Shown here in pieces: positions 48,170 through 59,968 of a stretch of DNA of 64,000 nt. This DNA comes from Sequoia sempervirens. Its lineage: Eukaryota; Streptophyta; Pinopsida; Cupressales; Cupressaceae. Both the position numbers and the translations under genes were made by a program. Numbering within the stretch: position 1 is the stretch's first letter; each line of letters starts with the position of its first letter. The stretch spans positions 246,570-310,569 of the forward strand of contig VDFB02321319.1 of assembly GCA_007258455.2 (NCBI GenBank), written 5' to 3'. The notes beneath the pieces were generated by a model, which saw only the letters and a list, made by a program, of their open reading frames with translations, did no database searches and had not been told where the DNA came from.

Positions 48170-48747
48170 CAAAGGAGGAGACATTATTATTTTCTTCATA
48201 TCAAGATTTGAAGGCTAAAAGGTAGTGCTTTTTCAGAGTTCTTCTTATTTTCCAGATCAGATTTCTTAGAGGCTTGCTTTTTCATGCTTCAAATTTCCAG
48301 GGCATCACTTTTCAAAAGAAGGGGGTCATCTTTTTCAATTTTCATCAATCTAGGTTAGCTTGGTTTTTTATTCTCTACAACTTTGGAAAATTTTAGAATT
48401 TTCAAGAACCTGCTTTTTCCATGCTTTTTTGAGAAACCCTCAGTTTTACCAAAATCTGATCAACTAGGTCTTTCTGAAATGTGATTCTACACAATAACCA
48501 GCTCTCAGCTTTTTTTGAGAAAATCCTAAAATTTTAGGGTTTCTACTTTTTCAATCAGCCATCAACATTTTCCAAAATCGGACAATTTGGGTCTCTTCAC
48601 CACGAGATTGTTCACAAAACCCATATCTCATTTTTTTTGGAAAAATCTGTCTTTTAAAGAAGAAAAATCAGCAAGCTATTTTTAGCTTTTGTGCAAAACT
48701 TGTCCGAGCATAGTCAAGTTTACAGTCAAAGGTCGAGTTTTTTAGCA

Positions 48748-49269
48748 TGCAATATTTTCCCATGGAATTCAGAACCAAGCAGCAGATGGGCAAGTTGTTT
48801 GCAGCCTCGGGCCGGACTATGTTGACAAGTTCTTTTCAATACCACCATGGACAAAAAGCATCATCATCTCAGTCGAAGAATGTGAAAAGGTGTGGTATGA
48901 GCAAAAGGACTAGTATTGGAAAAGAGTTGTGCAATACTCTTCCATTGAAAAATTAGGAGAAGTGTCAGAAGCATAAAAGTTGTGAAATAAACAGAGGAAT
49001 ATCAGAAAATGGTCACACACAGGGTAAAAAAGATATGCTGAAGCAAGAGGATATATTTATAAAAGGTCATCACTCCAATTGCAGAGCTGCCGAAATTAGC
49101 AAGATTTGATAAAGCAGCTGAAGATGTCAAAGGTTTTCTAAGTTCAATTGCAGAAGATGAGGAAATCCTGGAAAAGCGGAATATTGCCTTCGATAGTATC
49201 AATGCTCCTAACAATGAGGCAGTTACCAGCTTTTTGGCGGATATACTTTCCCAAAATACCAATGGATGA
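48748..49269 (+). pseudogene. ORF-L remnant in the 5' LTR of the autonomous element
   Basis: ATG 48748 gives MQYFPMEFRTKQQ, like the other ORF-L starts. The middle is deleted. The C-terminal end survives at about 49090-49269 (FLSSIAEDEEILEKRN, SINAPNNEAVTSFLADIL), matching SINSPEADEVNQWIETLL of the long copy. A 64-bp tandem duplication (49241-49304, 49305-49368) overlaps the end. Confidence 0.65.
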
Positions 49270-49618
49270 GTTATCTTTTCAGGACAACAAAGATCTCCAA
49301 AGATATATACTTTCCCAAAATAACAATGGATGAGTTATCTTTTCAGGACAGCAAAGATCTCCAAAAATTTAAAGCAGTAGTTAACTCAATGCTTTTTCCT
49401 AGTTTTCTTGCTATTCTTGCCTCATGCTTATTTATTCTTTGTGAAAGATGAAATATCAAGTTATAATAGTTGGCACTTTCCCTGTTTTTTTGCTTTCAGT
49501 AGGTTGTTAGATAGTTATCTTGTTTTAGTTTTAGAAATAAAGCTTGCATGTTGGCAAGTCTTGTTGTTAAACCAAGGAGATTTTAGGGTTCCCTATTTCT
49601 CGCTTGTGTATAAATAAA

Positions 49619-49626
49619 GGTAGTCT
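49619..49626 (+). promoter_or_regulatory. TATA box of the autonomous element
   Basis: TATAAATA on +, after TTCCCTATTTCTCGCTTGTG, the mirror of 4559-4566 and 27316-27323. Confidence 0.7.
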
Positions 49627-50334
49627 TGCCCATTTTTCTTTAATCCTTATTGTGATGGAAAATTGTTGAGCCTACTTTGCTTGAAAATTGTTATTCAGTG
49701 TTTGTTCACTTAGTGTAAGAGAAAGCTTGCATACCTGCCTTTTGCTGCAAGATATTGTTCAGTTTAAGTGTAATTTGTGTTAAGTATATTCTGGTTTGAT
49801 CACTAAATTGTAAGCCTGCTATTGCTACAATCCTGCTGTCCCAGAAGTGTAATCATTTCAGAAATTTGAGAAAGGAAATCTTTTGCATCATTTTCTTTGA
49901 TCTACTCTCTTGGGTTTTGTTTTATGTGTTTCACTTATATAATATTTATTTCACCTTGCATCTAAAAGTACAATGAGTCTTAAGGTGTACATTGGGAGTG
50001 AGTTTATGTGAGTTTTTTGTTAAAGAATCATTCCTTTTTTACTTCTAACTCTCATGCTCTGAGTTTACTTGAGTTGTTAAAAGCATCATTAAAGTAGGCG
50101 TAGTTGTAGTTGAAATTCTAAAGGAGAAAATCTCAGCTACGATGCTAGAGTTTTATAACCTTGTGCTCTTACCTGAGAACCAAAAAGATTGGCAAATAAT
50201 TTAGTTTACTTTCTTTAAGCATCATCAATGAAGAGGGAGCTTCCCCTCTTAATTTGAAGAGCAGTTTATCTATGCATAGTTGTTCGTTTCTAATCTGCAT
50301 TCCAGAGGTGCGAATTGAAACGCCAATAGTTTTT

Positions 50335-50352
50335 TGGTGCCCACCATGCGGC
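50335..50352 (+). promoter_or_regulatory. Primer binding site of the autonomous G element
   Basis: TGGTGCCCACCATGCGGC follows the LTR end by six bases (GTTTTT). It is a mutated form of the TGGCGCCCACCGTGGGGC-type site common in Tat-lineage gypsy elements. I do not assign the tRNA. Confidence 0.7.
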
Positions 50353-50391
50353 ACGAGGCATAAAACTTCAAGAAATCTTACGCTTTTTGTC

Positions 50392-51735
50392 ATGGGAATG
50401 ACTCTCTGGCGTTCTACTACTCCAATTCAACAGCCTGATCTTACACCTGCTATCATTCAACCAAATTTCATGCTAATTGAAGGAGAGAAAATGGACATCA
50501 TCAGTAGCCTAAGGAGTTTCATATTCGAAAAGAAGGAAACCCCTGCTTAGTGGAGAAACACTACTACTATTCTAGATGAGGAAGAAGCGAAAGTTGGCCT
50601 TGCAGCTGGAAGACCGGTATTACCACCTCCTACTTGGAATTAGACAATCTTGGCTTACAAAGTTTATACAAGAAGGAAGAAAGTCGAAGTTGGAGAGTCA
50701 TCCAACAAAGTACCTGAAATCAAAAAAGAAGAACCCGAAGTCAAGCAAGAAGAACCTGTGATCCAACCAGAAGCTATGTGTGATAACAACAACAACAATG
50801 ATCCTAATAACCGAAATCGGAGAAGACCACCCCCATTGCCTTGGGGTAATCAAATTGGACCTTTGGCTTTGGAGGAAAATCATGAGTTACCTAAAGGGTC
50901 AAGAAAGCACTTTCCACGGTTTCATGGCAATGGACTCAACATCCTAATGATCATATTTTTTCCTTCTCAACGGTTTGCGTCGTTCTGCACGTGGCACATG
51001 AAGACATCGTGATGCGTCTCTTTGTTGAGACCCTTGTGGGAAATGTTGCCGAATGGTTCGACCACTTGGAGCCAGGATGCATTAGAAATTGGGAAACCAT
51101 GAGCAAAAAGTTTTTGGCAAGATTCAAGCACACTAAAGACAGTCACCGATTATTTTCCCAGGTCTCAAACTCGAAGATGGAGATCAATGAACCAATGAGG
51201 GAATTTGTGGCAAGGTTTAATCGCTTGGTCACACGTCTTTCTCATACACTCAATCCATCACCTGAAATTTTGTTGAGCAGTTTCATAAATGCTCTTCCAT
51301 CTAAGATAGCCTTCTTCTTAAGATCGGCTAATGAAGCAGAATTAGAGAATGCACAACAGTGTGCCATAGAGATTGAGGACAACATGATTACTTCTAGAAA
51401 GATGAAGACGGATGCTATCAGGCCTTTGGTTCAGAGCTCTGCAGACCCACTACTACAGAAGGTAGCTAACAAGATGACTATTCTCAAGAGGCAATTGCCT
51501 ACTCAGCCTGCACCGCTTGTGCTGCCTGCACCACCACCACCATACCATCCTCAGCAACCATATCAACCTTAGCAATCGTATCAACTGAGGAGAAATAATT
51601 TTCAGCCTTCCAACAATTATAGGCCATGGGGGCTAGCTCCACCAAAACAAATGGCTGAAAATACACAAAATGCAGTATTTTCTCTCTTCATGAGACCAAC
51701 GCACATACCGGCTCTACTTGTCCTGAAAACTTAAG
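50392..51735 (+). pseudogene. gag of the autonomous G element (Tat-type gypsy)
   Basis: ATG 50392 (MGMTLWRSTTP) lies 40 bases after the primer site. A Glu/Lys-rich linker follows near 50660-50770 and an Asn/Arg stretch near 50780-50830. After a frame change near 50940, the capsid core is clear (VMRLFVETLVGNVAEWFDHL, MSKKFLARFKHTKD, FVARFNRLVTRL; 50990-51330). The C-terminal part is Pro/Gln-rich and ends in stops. It would form the particle. There are several frameshifts and stops. Confidence 0.8.
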
Positions 51736-51736
51736 A

Positions 51737-53200
51737 ATGAATCAGATCATGGGATACACTGAAACTACACCAAGTTCAAGCTTTGTACCGACACCTAGTT
51801 CGAATGTTGTCTTACCACAGAAGGACAACTTCGATGGCGACTTTGCTATGGGATACTTTGAAAGTGAACCCGCTATTGAAGAAGAGGAAGATCCCCATCA
51901 GTATTCTCTTGCAATGAATCCTGAGAATTTTACAACACTTGTGTTTACACGTGCTCAGCATCTAAAAGCATAGAAATAAGAAGAGAGACTAAAAGCACAG
52001 AAAGAAAAAGGAAAAGAAGTGGCTTTCGCCTCTAATCCTAAGCCTACTCATGAGAACGTGAAAGTAGTTGCTCAAGATTCGTCTTCAAGAAATTTTGATA
52101 TTGTCAACTCCCTAATGAAGACTAAGGTGCAGATTTCTCAGATGGAATATCTTCAGGATCATCCAGAACAGCTCAATCGGATTCTTAAGTTTGTGAAGGA
52201 GCCGGTCATTCAGCCCACATTGCTCGAATCATCCATGTCAACAGAAGACAAGCCTGAACCCTTCTATATATCTTTGTATATAGGAGGATTCAAACTGAGC
52301 AATTGAATCATTGATTCAGGAGCCTCGGACAACGTCATGCCTCTTCAAGTGATGAATGCTTTAGGAATTTCATGCACTAAGACAAAAGAAAAGTGTTATT
52401 CACTGGAGTCCAAGTCGGTGTCGTTGGTCAGACAATTGAAAGATGCTCAAGTGAGTTTGGCAACTTGTCTAGAGAAAAAGATTATGATGACCATCCTAGT
52501 AGCTGACATTCCAGCTAGCTACGGGATGTTATTGAGTAGAAGCTTTTGCAAAGACCTCGGTGGGGAGATACAACTTGATTGGTCCTCTGCGACTATTCCA
52601 TTAAAGAAAGGTACTTTCAAATTGGAGCCAGAACCCAAGTCCTGATTTACAGTGGTTAAGTCCCAAGATCCTCAAGCCCAAAATCTATATCAAGAAACAT
52701 GCCTTGGTACTTATGCTATGCTGTTGGAAATACCTAAAGAAAGTTGGGAGTTTGTGTGTTCAGCAGACAAATCAACAAAAGATCCCAAGCTATGGACTAT
52801 GCAGTTTGATGGGAATTGCTTAACAATTGGCTCAGGAGCGAGTTGTGATAATTTCTCCTGAAGGACATTTGTATCTGTTTGCATACCGCTTGCAATTTGA
52901 TTGCACAAATAATACGACGGAGTACGAGGCGCTCTTACTAGGTCTCAAGAATGCAAAGGATATGGGTATCAAACAACTCAAGGTTGAAGGTGATGCAGAG
53001 CTGGTCATGAAGCAGGTAAGAGATCAATTTTGAATAAGAGTAGATCGCCTTCGGCATTACAAAAACAGGGTGTGGAATGCAATCGACCGGTTCAAAACAT
53101 TTGACATCAAATTTATTCCACGTCTTGACAATAGCAGAGTAGATTCCCTCGCGGTATCGGCTTCTCTTTTCATGCCACATTCTGACTTTTGCTAGAACAC
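51737..53200 (+). pseudogene. Protease and RNase H-like domain of the autonomous G element
   Basis: An acidic linker (51737-51970) is followed by a pepsin-type protease with IIDSGASDNVMPL (about 52308-52345), one codon after an in-frame TGA. Next comes an RNase H-like domain: MQFDG (52800), NNTTEYEALLLGL (near 52910), VEGDAELVMKQ (near 52985) and RVDSLAV (near 53140). The four acidic residues of the RNase H active site are all visible across a frameshift. It lies before RT, not after it. Confidence 0.78.
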
Positions 53201-53435
53201 ATTTTCTATTGAGCTTATATACAAGCTAGCTGTCCCAAACAATTACAACAACTAGCAAGTCTTCAATGACGATGGCCACATTAAATATTTTCTCGTCATG
53301 GGAGATAATTTCGAAGGACTATTCTTTGAGGGAAATTCTTCTCCTTTTAGAGAATCAATAACAGAAGTTTCCGATGTGGCAAAAGTTGCAAAAAATGCAG
53401 AAAATTTAGAGGAAATAGATTACAGCATTATCTAG

Positions 53436-54990
53436 TTGAAGGGTAATAAGATTCCCAAGGGCCTGGTATCCTTCGAGAATATATTTGACAGGCATGACCA
53501 ATACATTCAAGATCAGAAGAACTCAGGAGATAGGACTTCTACTAAGCACCATCAAGTGAATATTGGTACAAAAGACAAGCCTCGACTTGTTAATTTGGGA
53601 AAATGTTGCACTACAGAGGAAAGTGAAAAGTTCATCTCTCTATTCAAGCAATACTGAGATGTCTTTGCCTGGTCCTATGAAGACTTGAAAGTTTTCACAC
53701 CAAGAGAATTATCTCATACAATTCCTCTCAAACCTGAAGCTAAGCCTTTCAACAAAGACACTACAATCCGCGAATTCAAGATACCATCTATGCGGAAATT
53801 GAGAAAATGATGGATGTTAAAATCATTTTTCCAATTCATAATTCCACCTGGGTGTCAAATATAGTTCCTGTACGTAAGAAAAAAGGAGAGATCCAGATTT
53901 GTGTGGATTTCAGGAACTTAAATCAATCTTCTCTCAAGGATAATTATCCTTTACCAATCATTGAGCATACCTTGCAGAGGTTACCGATTCGGAGATGTTG
54001 TCTTTACTGGACGGTTTTTTTGGATACAATCAAATTGCAGTGATTGAAGAGGATCAGTACAAGATGACATTCACTACCCCATGGGGTACATTTTCCTATG
54101 CAAGGATGCCCTTTGGCCTTATCAATTCCGGTGCTACATTTCAGCAAGCCATGGGTTTGGTGTTTGGAGATTTGAGAAACAAAGTGATTGTTGTCTACCT
54201 AGATGACCTCACCATTTTCTCAAAGATACGGAGAGATCATTTTACACAGTTAGGGAAAGTGTTCGAGAGATGCAGATACCACAAAATTTCATTGAATCCT
54301 AAAAATTCCATCTTTGCGGTGACAGAGGACAAGCTGCTTGGCCACATCGTCTCCAAAGAGGGAACTCAAATTGACCCTAGTCGGGTTGATTCTATCATAA
54401 ACTTGTCTCTTCCAACAAGCAGAACTGGGGTACACTCCTTTGGTAAAGTAAATTTCATATAAGGTTTGTGCCAGATTTCTCAGAGCTAACAAAAGATATA
54501 TCTGCTATGATGAAGAAGTCCATTTTCAAGTGGACAGAAGAAGGCAAGAAGGTGTTCGTCGCAATAAAAGAAGCTATCAGCTGAGCACCAGTGCTGGTCC
54601 GTCCTTACTTTGATAAGGATTTTATCCTGTATTGTTATGCGTCGGAACACACTTTGTTTGCCATATTGACACAGAAGCTAAATGAAGAAACTAAGTCCCC
54701 AATTGCTTTCATGAGCAGCAGTTTCAAGGATAGTGAGTCACGATATCTCAGATTGAAAAGAATGCATATGCAGTGATCAGAACCGTAAAGAATTTCAGAT
54801 TTTTCATCTTGAATTCCCATACAATTGTGTATGTCACCGATCCAGCGGTTAAAAGAGTGTTAACTCAATAGGAGATAGGCACAAAGAGAGGAATTCGGGT
54901 TGCAAGAGTGCAAGAGTATGACTTGAAGATCAAGCCAACCAAACTCATTCGCGAGAGAGGTCTTTGTCAATTGATAGCAGAGGATGCTGA
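53436..54990 (+). pseudogene. Reverse transcriptase and degenerate RNase H of the autonomous G element
   Basis: RT: DVFAWSYEDL (near 53660), IVPVRKKKGEIQICVDFRNLN (about 53860-53920), FFGYNQIAV, MPFGLINSGATFQQAM and YLDDLTIFSK with the catalytic DD (54200-54230), then LGHIVSKEG. Frames change near 53980 and 54430. RNase H follows RT at 54590-54900 (ILYCYASEHTLFA), where the first catalytic Asp is replaced, as often in Tat elements that carry a second RNase H. Confidence 0.85.
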
Positions 54991-55099
54991 TAAGAAGCTC
55001 CAGGCCGAGGGTGAACCTAAACCTAAACCTGAAGATAAAGAAGATCTTCCTACGGTCCTACTTCTTGAGTCTACGGAAGAATAGTATACTGAGATATGA

Positions 55100-56348
55100 T
55101 ATTTCCTGACTTATGGTGAATGTCCAAAACACCTGGACAAACAACAGAAGAGAACACTAAAGCTGAAAGTGCAGAATTATGTGCTTATGAATAATGTTCT
55201 ATACAAGCGAGGGCTTGATGGAACATTTTTTTTGTGTGTCAACAAGGACCAACAATGGTGTTTGTTGGAAGCTTTTCACAGTGAAGCATGTGGTGGCCAC
55301 TTTTCATCAAGGGCTACAGCATTCAAAATTGAGAGCTCAGTTTTTCTAGCAAACTATGTTTCACGACGCATATGAGTGGGTGCACAGGTGTCAAATGTGT
55401 CAACAGTTTGTTGGCAAGCTGAAGTTATCAACCACTCCTCTTAGGCCAGTTGTTATAGACGCTCCATTTCAGTAATGGGGTTTGGATTTTGTAGATCCTA
55501 TCAACCCACGTTCCAGAAAGGGGCATATCTATGTCCTAACAGCCATAGATTATTTCACCAAATGGGTTGAGGCCATTCCAACCAAGCGGGCTACCTCCAA
55601 AGTCGTGTGTGACTTTTTGAAGGAGAATATTGTTTCGCGCTTCGGGGTGCCGCGCAAAATTGTGACTAATAATGCAACATGTTTCTCATTTGAGGAGCTA
55701 CTGGAGTTTTGTTTTGATCATGGCATCACTTTGTCACATTCATCAAATTATTACCCTCAAGGTAATGGACAAGCCGAATCATCGAACAAGAATATTGTCA
55801 CAATAATACGCAAATTGGTTGATTCCAATCAACGAATTTGGCACAAGAAAATCTACGATGCTCTCTAGGCTAATAGAATTAATCCCAAGAGAGCCATTGG
55901 TACTTCACCCTTCATCACCATGTATGGTACAGAAGCTATGTTACCTATCATACTAGAGTTGTCTGCTTTGCAGCTGGCATCCGCAGTAGAAAATGGGGAG
56001 TTCATAGATCCAACTGAAAAGCGTATCCTATACCTAACAAAACTGCAAGAAGAGAGGGTGGAGGTTGTTGACAGAATCACTAAGCATTAGGAGCGAGTGA
56101 AGAAAATTTTTGATAAGAAATCTCGCCAACGAGATTTTGAAGTTGGAGATCCAGTCCTGTTGCGGGATAAGAGACATGAACCCAAGGGAATGCACGAAAA
56201 ATTTGAATCCTTGTGGTTGGGGCCGTTCAAGATCCACAAGCTCGCTGGGGAGAATACTTATGTTCTCTCGCACTTAGATGGAAGGCTCCTCCCACTGCCA
56301 CACAACAAGCAATACCTAAAGCACTTCATCCCTTCGGGGGAGGACTAA
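55100..56348 (+). pseudogene. Integrase of the autonomous G element
   Basis: The zinc finger is H...GGHF...CQMCQQ (55280-55410). The catalytic core has GLDFVDP (55488), then VTNNATCF (55660), where the usual Asp of the D-D-E triad is Asn, and GQAESSNK (55770). The C-terminal domain continues to 56348 (FEVGDPVLLRDKR, WLGPFKIHKL). In-frame stops lie near 55866 and 56088. It would insert the cDNA; the Asn makes this copy inactive. Confidence 0.88.
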
Positions 56349-56685
56349 TCTTTCTGTAAATAATTTTTCTTTTTGTTTTCATGAGGTGTTTCCCCTTTTC
56401 GTGATGTGTTCATTATGTTGTGTTTCCCCTTTTTGTGAAAGTTCTGTCGCATTCTAGGTTATGAGGCATCTTGTTTTAGGTGATTTTTAGGGGAATTCCA
56501 ACTTATAGGTGTTTCTAGGAAGTCCTGTCTAGGTGATTTAGGGAAAAAGTCTTGTTCTAGGTGATTAGGAAATGTTTCTGACTCTAATGCCTAACTGATA
56601 AGATACTAGTCTATGCTTAAAAGTCCAAAGATTCCTAGTTCTCCTATGTCGTAAGTATCCGACATGGTCCCCAGACAAAGCCAAA
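56349..56685 (+). other. Spacer between pol and the 3' LTR
   Basis: It contains repeated TTCTAGGTGATTA(G)GG words. No clear purine tract abuts the LTR; GGGGGAGGAC at 56336 is the best purine run but is 350 bases away. Confidence 0.5.
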
Positions 56686-57749
56686 TGTTGTACCCCAAAT
56701 TAAAATTTTTGCTACACTTAGCCATTTTCAAGAAATGGTAAAAGTCTTGTCAAAAACTGTTAAAAAGGTTGAAAAATGGGATTTTGCATGTCATGCATGA
56801 AGGTCAAAAACTCAAAATTTTCAAAATCTAAGGATTTGGGTCTGCTTAGAGCGACCTTGTCTACAAAACCCAGATCTCAGTTTTTCGGCCCTAAATTTTA
56901 GGAAATTTTCTAAAATTAGAAACTTTCTAAAAATAGACTTTTTTTGGGTTTCTTCTCAAATGGATACTAGCAAAATTTTCTAAAAAATAGAATTTCAGCT
57001 TCCAGGGCTCAAACTGATTTTGATTGGCTTAAAATACTTCCTCATCAGTCTGGTCCAGTCAAAATCGTCAAAAGATCAGTTTTTCTCTAGTTGGTCTATT
57101 TTGCTTTTTCAAAAGCTAAAATAGGAGCTCTGAGGTCATCAAGCACTGCACAAATCAAATAATGGCAAAAGATGTTCGTGAAACGAAGAATGAAGGAGGG
57201 AAGCTGGAAAATCTTGAAAATGGTGAAATTTCACTAACACAAGAGATGCTACGCACCCTAGCCTAGTCAAGGCACCTAGTCATTCATGCCTTAGCCACTT
57301 TTCCAATCTCCGACATTCAATGCACAAGGAGCTACCGACCGTGAAGCGATGAACGCGAGGAGAAAGCAGAAAGTTGAAAAATGGAAAATAAATTCTAACA
57401 TTTCCAAGTAAAGGCGCCCCTGCTAGCCAGGGGCCCCCATCTTTTCAAGGCCTCAAAAGACAGAATTAGGGTTTGTGCTTCCAAGATAGTGTTGCTCAGA
57501 ATCTTTCCAGCTCCACAATGAATCTATCAGCAGGTCCATCAGATCAATGAGTCAGCTGGAATTGTGGATTGAACAGAGAAGTTTCATCAAAGGGAAAGAA
57601 TGCAAATCATGAAAATCCCAAAAAATATTCTAAGTTTGGAAAATAAAAGCACCCCGGGTAGCTAGGGGCGCCCAACATTTTGAGGCCTCAGATTCAGTTT
57701 TTCGAGGTTGCAATCTCCAGAACGATCTTCTCCAATTTGATCAGGATTC
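56686..57749 (+). mobile_element. 3' LTR of the autonomous G element, first 1 kb
   Basis: TGTTGTACCCCAAATT starts 340 bases after the pol stop. It has the unique U3 and palindrome units at about 57252, 57415 and 57650. It breaks off at 57749, within the repeat array, where a family F-type LTR starts. The remainder may lie beyond the window. Confidence 0.82.
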
Positions 57750-59821
57750 TGTGTCTAATAGCCTATTTCCAGAAGCCGATAGGCCAATCAGAAGTTGAAA
57801 TTAGGGTTTCCACTTTTAAAGGAGGTTTTGAAGGTTTTCATGTGAGATTTTTTGATGTATGTCTGGTGGAGCTTTCTGGGTTTTTGGTGAGCTTCGGGAT
57901 GTGGTAACATACATGATGAGATAATGACCTGCATTTTTTATTGTTTCCTTGGTAGTTTTGGAGGCTTGCATGTTGGAGTTTTACAGTTATGATTTTAGAT
58001 TTCTTTTGGGTTTTCAAAGAGCTTTGCAATGGTGTGACATGCACCTGAATTAGAGAACTTTTTCAGACTTACTATTTTTAGTAAGTCGCGACGGCTGCCC
58101 GGTTTGTGCTCAAAATGAATTTGGAACAACTTACTATTTTTAGCAGTATACTATTTTTAATAAGTACTATTTTGGCAATGCTATTTTTAGCAGCTTTTCA
58201 GCAATTCAGTGCAGTGGCTATTTTTGGCAAATCTAAGCTTGAGTTGGGCGCTTCACTTATGGAGGTAAAATATTTTAATATTTTGGAGAAATAATTGGCT
58301 AAGGCTGGAGGATGCCTATTTTTGGGTGAGATAATGTTTTAAGTGAAAATATTTCCTTTGCAATAATGGACGACTTCATAAAGGAAATTATTTAAGTGAT
58401 TTATAATGTTTATTTTCACTTAACTTATGGGACGCCAATATTATACTTTATTTGCATTTTAATAAAGTATATTGCCTTCATGAAAAAGGGACGCTTTGGA
58501 GAAGATATTTGGATAAATATAAAGTATTTTCCTTATGTGCTTTTGGACGCCTAAATGGAGGAGGTTAATGAAATACAAATTACAGTTTATTGACGTTAAA
58601 TGTGGATTTCACCTTGGGCGCCCTAATTGGAGTTGAGAAAAGGATATAAATAAGAGTGTTGGGCTCTCTGTTTTTCATCCATTATCTTTCATATTGAAAT
58701 GCTGCTAAAATTATTTCAGGCTTTGGCTTCAAGGAATGCATACCTCTTAGTTCCTTCCTTCCAGTCTTCGTGCTTGAGAGATAGTACCTAGCTAGATATG
58801 AGACTACTTCTCATTCAGAGATAGCAGATTGAGCATTATTGTTGAAGTTTGATGTTTTTCTCAATTTTACAAGTTGTTGGTTTTGAAGTGCTGACAGTGA
58901 TTTTCGATCATAGCTTCGTGTACGAATTTTTGATGGTTTTGGGTATTGGCCCATTGTTTGAGTTTATCTAGGGCACCCCTTCTTGCAAGGTTTCGGATTT
59001 TATTTTGGAGCCTGTGGTTTTATCTTCTAGGTCACCCTCTTGAAGGTTGTATCTTGCCTATCAATGTTTTGGAAATTGTGTTTAATTCGTGGTTGGGTGT
59101 TTGATGCAGTTTGTACACTTAGACTTGGTCGCCATCATCCTAGTTTTCTTTTGCAACTGATTTCATGTTGTTTGGTGAAGTATTGAGTGAGTTATGAACA
59201 TTTTAGTGAGTTTTCTAGTTGTTGGTGTGTGTTTTCAGTTTGCTGGTCTGTTATATCAGATTTGTTAGGAGTTGGAGTTTTGGCTTAATTTTCATGTTTG
59301 AGTCTTTTGGAGTTGGAGAGACATTCTATATCATTTGCAGCACTTGGACTTCTATAATACTTGGCTCTTGTAGGATTCTATTTCATATTGTTATGTTGAT
59401 TCAATAGTACTGATCAGCTCTTTAATATTTCTGCAAATTTCTATTGTATTCCCACTTTTAGTGGAAGAAGGTTGGCCTCACTATCTTTAATTTTTGTACT
59501 ACCTGTTGAACAAGCGGAAGGGGTCGGCAAGCCACCCATTTACTTTTCTTGTACTTGCATTCTACATCATGTTGATCGGCTAAGCTGTCAAAATCACTCC
59601 TACTGAATAAGTGGTCGAGTTGCATAATTGTAATTTCCAGCATTTTTAGTTTATCAACTAACGACCCTCGACGCCATATGCTCACACCTCGCCCGTCATT
59701 GGGAACTTGGTGTACATTCTTGGTGTAGGGTTACATTTCTAGTTGGTTTTGGCTTGCTCTAACCTTAACGGGTGCTTGTTGATTGTGAAAAAATTGGAAA
59801 AATTGTAAGGGGGTTATTTCA
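57750..59821 (+). mobile_element. 5' LTR of a non-autonomous family F-type element
   Basis: 2,072 bp. It starts TGTGTCTAATAGCC and ends AAATTG...GGGTTATTTCA. Against the reverse complement of 10798-12565 and 17430-19332 it shares CCTATT(T)CCAGA, AGCTTTCTGGGTTTTTGGTG, ACTATTTTTAGTAA and the CCTTAACGG...TTGTTGA end. The TATA box is at 58645-58652. It inserted into the 3' LTR of the autonomous G element. Confidence 0.82.
58645..58652 (+). promoter_or_regulatory. TATA box of the non-autonomous element
   Basis: TATAAATA in GGATATAAATAAGAG, after a GGGCGCCCTAATTGG stretch. Confidence 0.65.
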
Positions 59822-59822
59822 A

Positions 59823-59834
59823 TGGTATCAAAAC
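59823..59834 (+). promoter_or_regulatory. Primer binding site (mutated tRNA-Met type)
   Basis: TGGTATCAAAAC, one base after the LTR end; two G-to-A changes from TGGTATCAGAGC. Confidence 0.8.
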
Positions 59835-59968
59835 CAAAGATCCTGCCATCCTATGAATCAGTGCTTCATGTAGTGGCAGATGAGTGACAAAGATCTCTAG
59901 TACTACACCAAAAGTCAGAACAGATTTTAGTTCAGCCTCTTGTGGTTTGCAGAAGTTGGCAATTAGGC

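Larger units (their letters stand above)
48170..50328 (+). mobile_element. Autonomous G element, 5' LTR, remaining part
   Basis: Continues the LTR after the G2 insertion: a leader, the ORF-L remnant, the TATA box (49619), R/U5 repeats near 49660-49830, GGGAGCTTCCCCTCTTAATT and the end CGCCAATA at 50328. The primer site follows, so this is the 5' LTR. Confidence 0.8.

Noticed and set aside
56336..56345. GGGGGAGGAC as the polypurine tract of the G element
   Set aside because: It is about 340 bases from the LTR start, whereas a polypurine tract normally abuts it; it also overlaps the pol stop.
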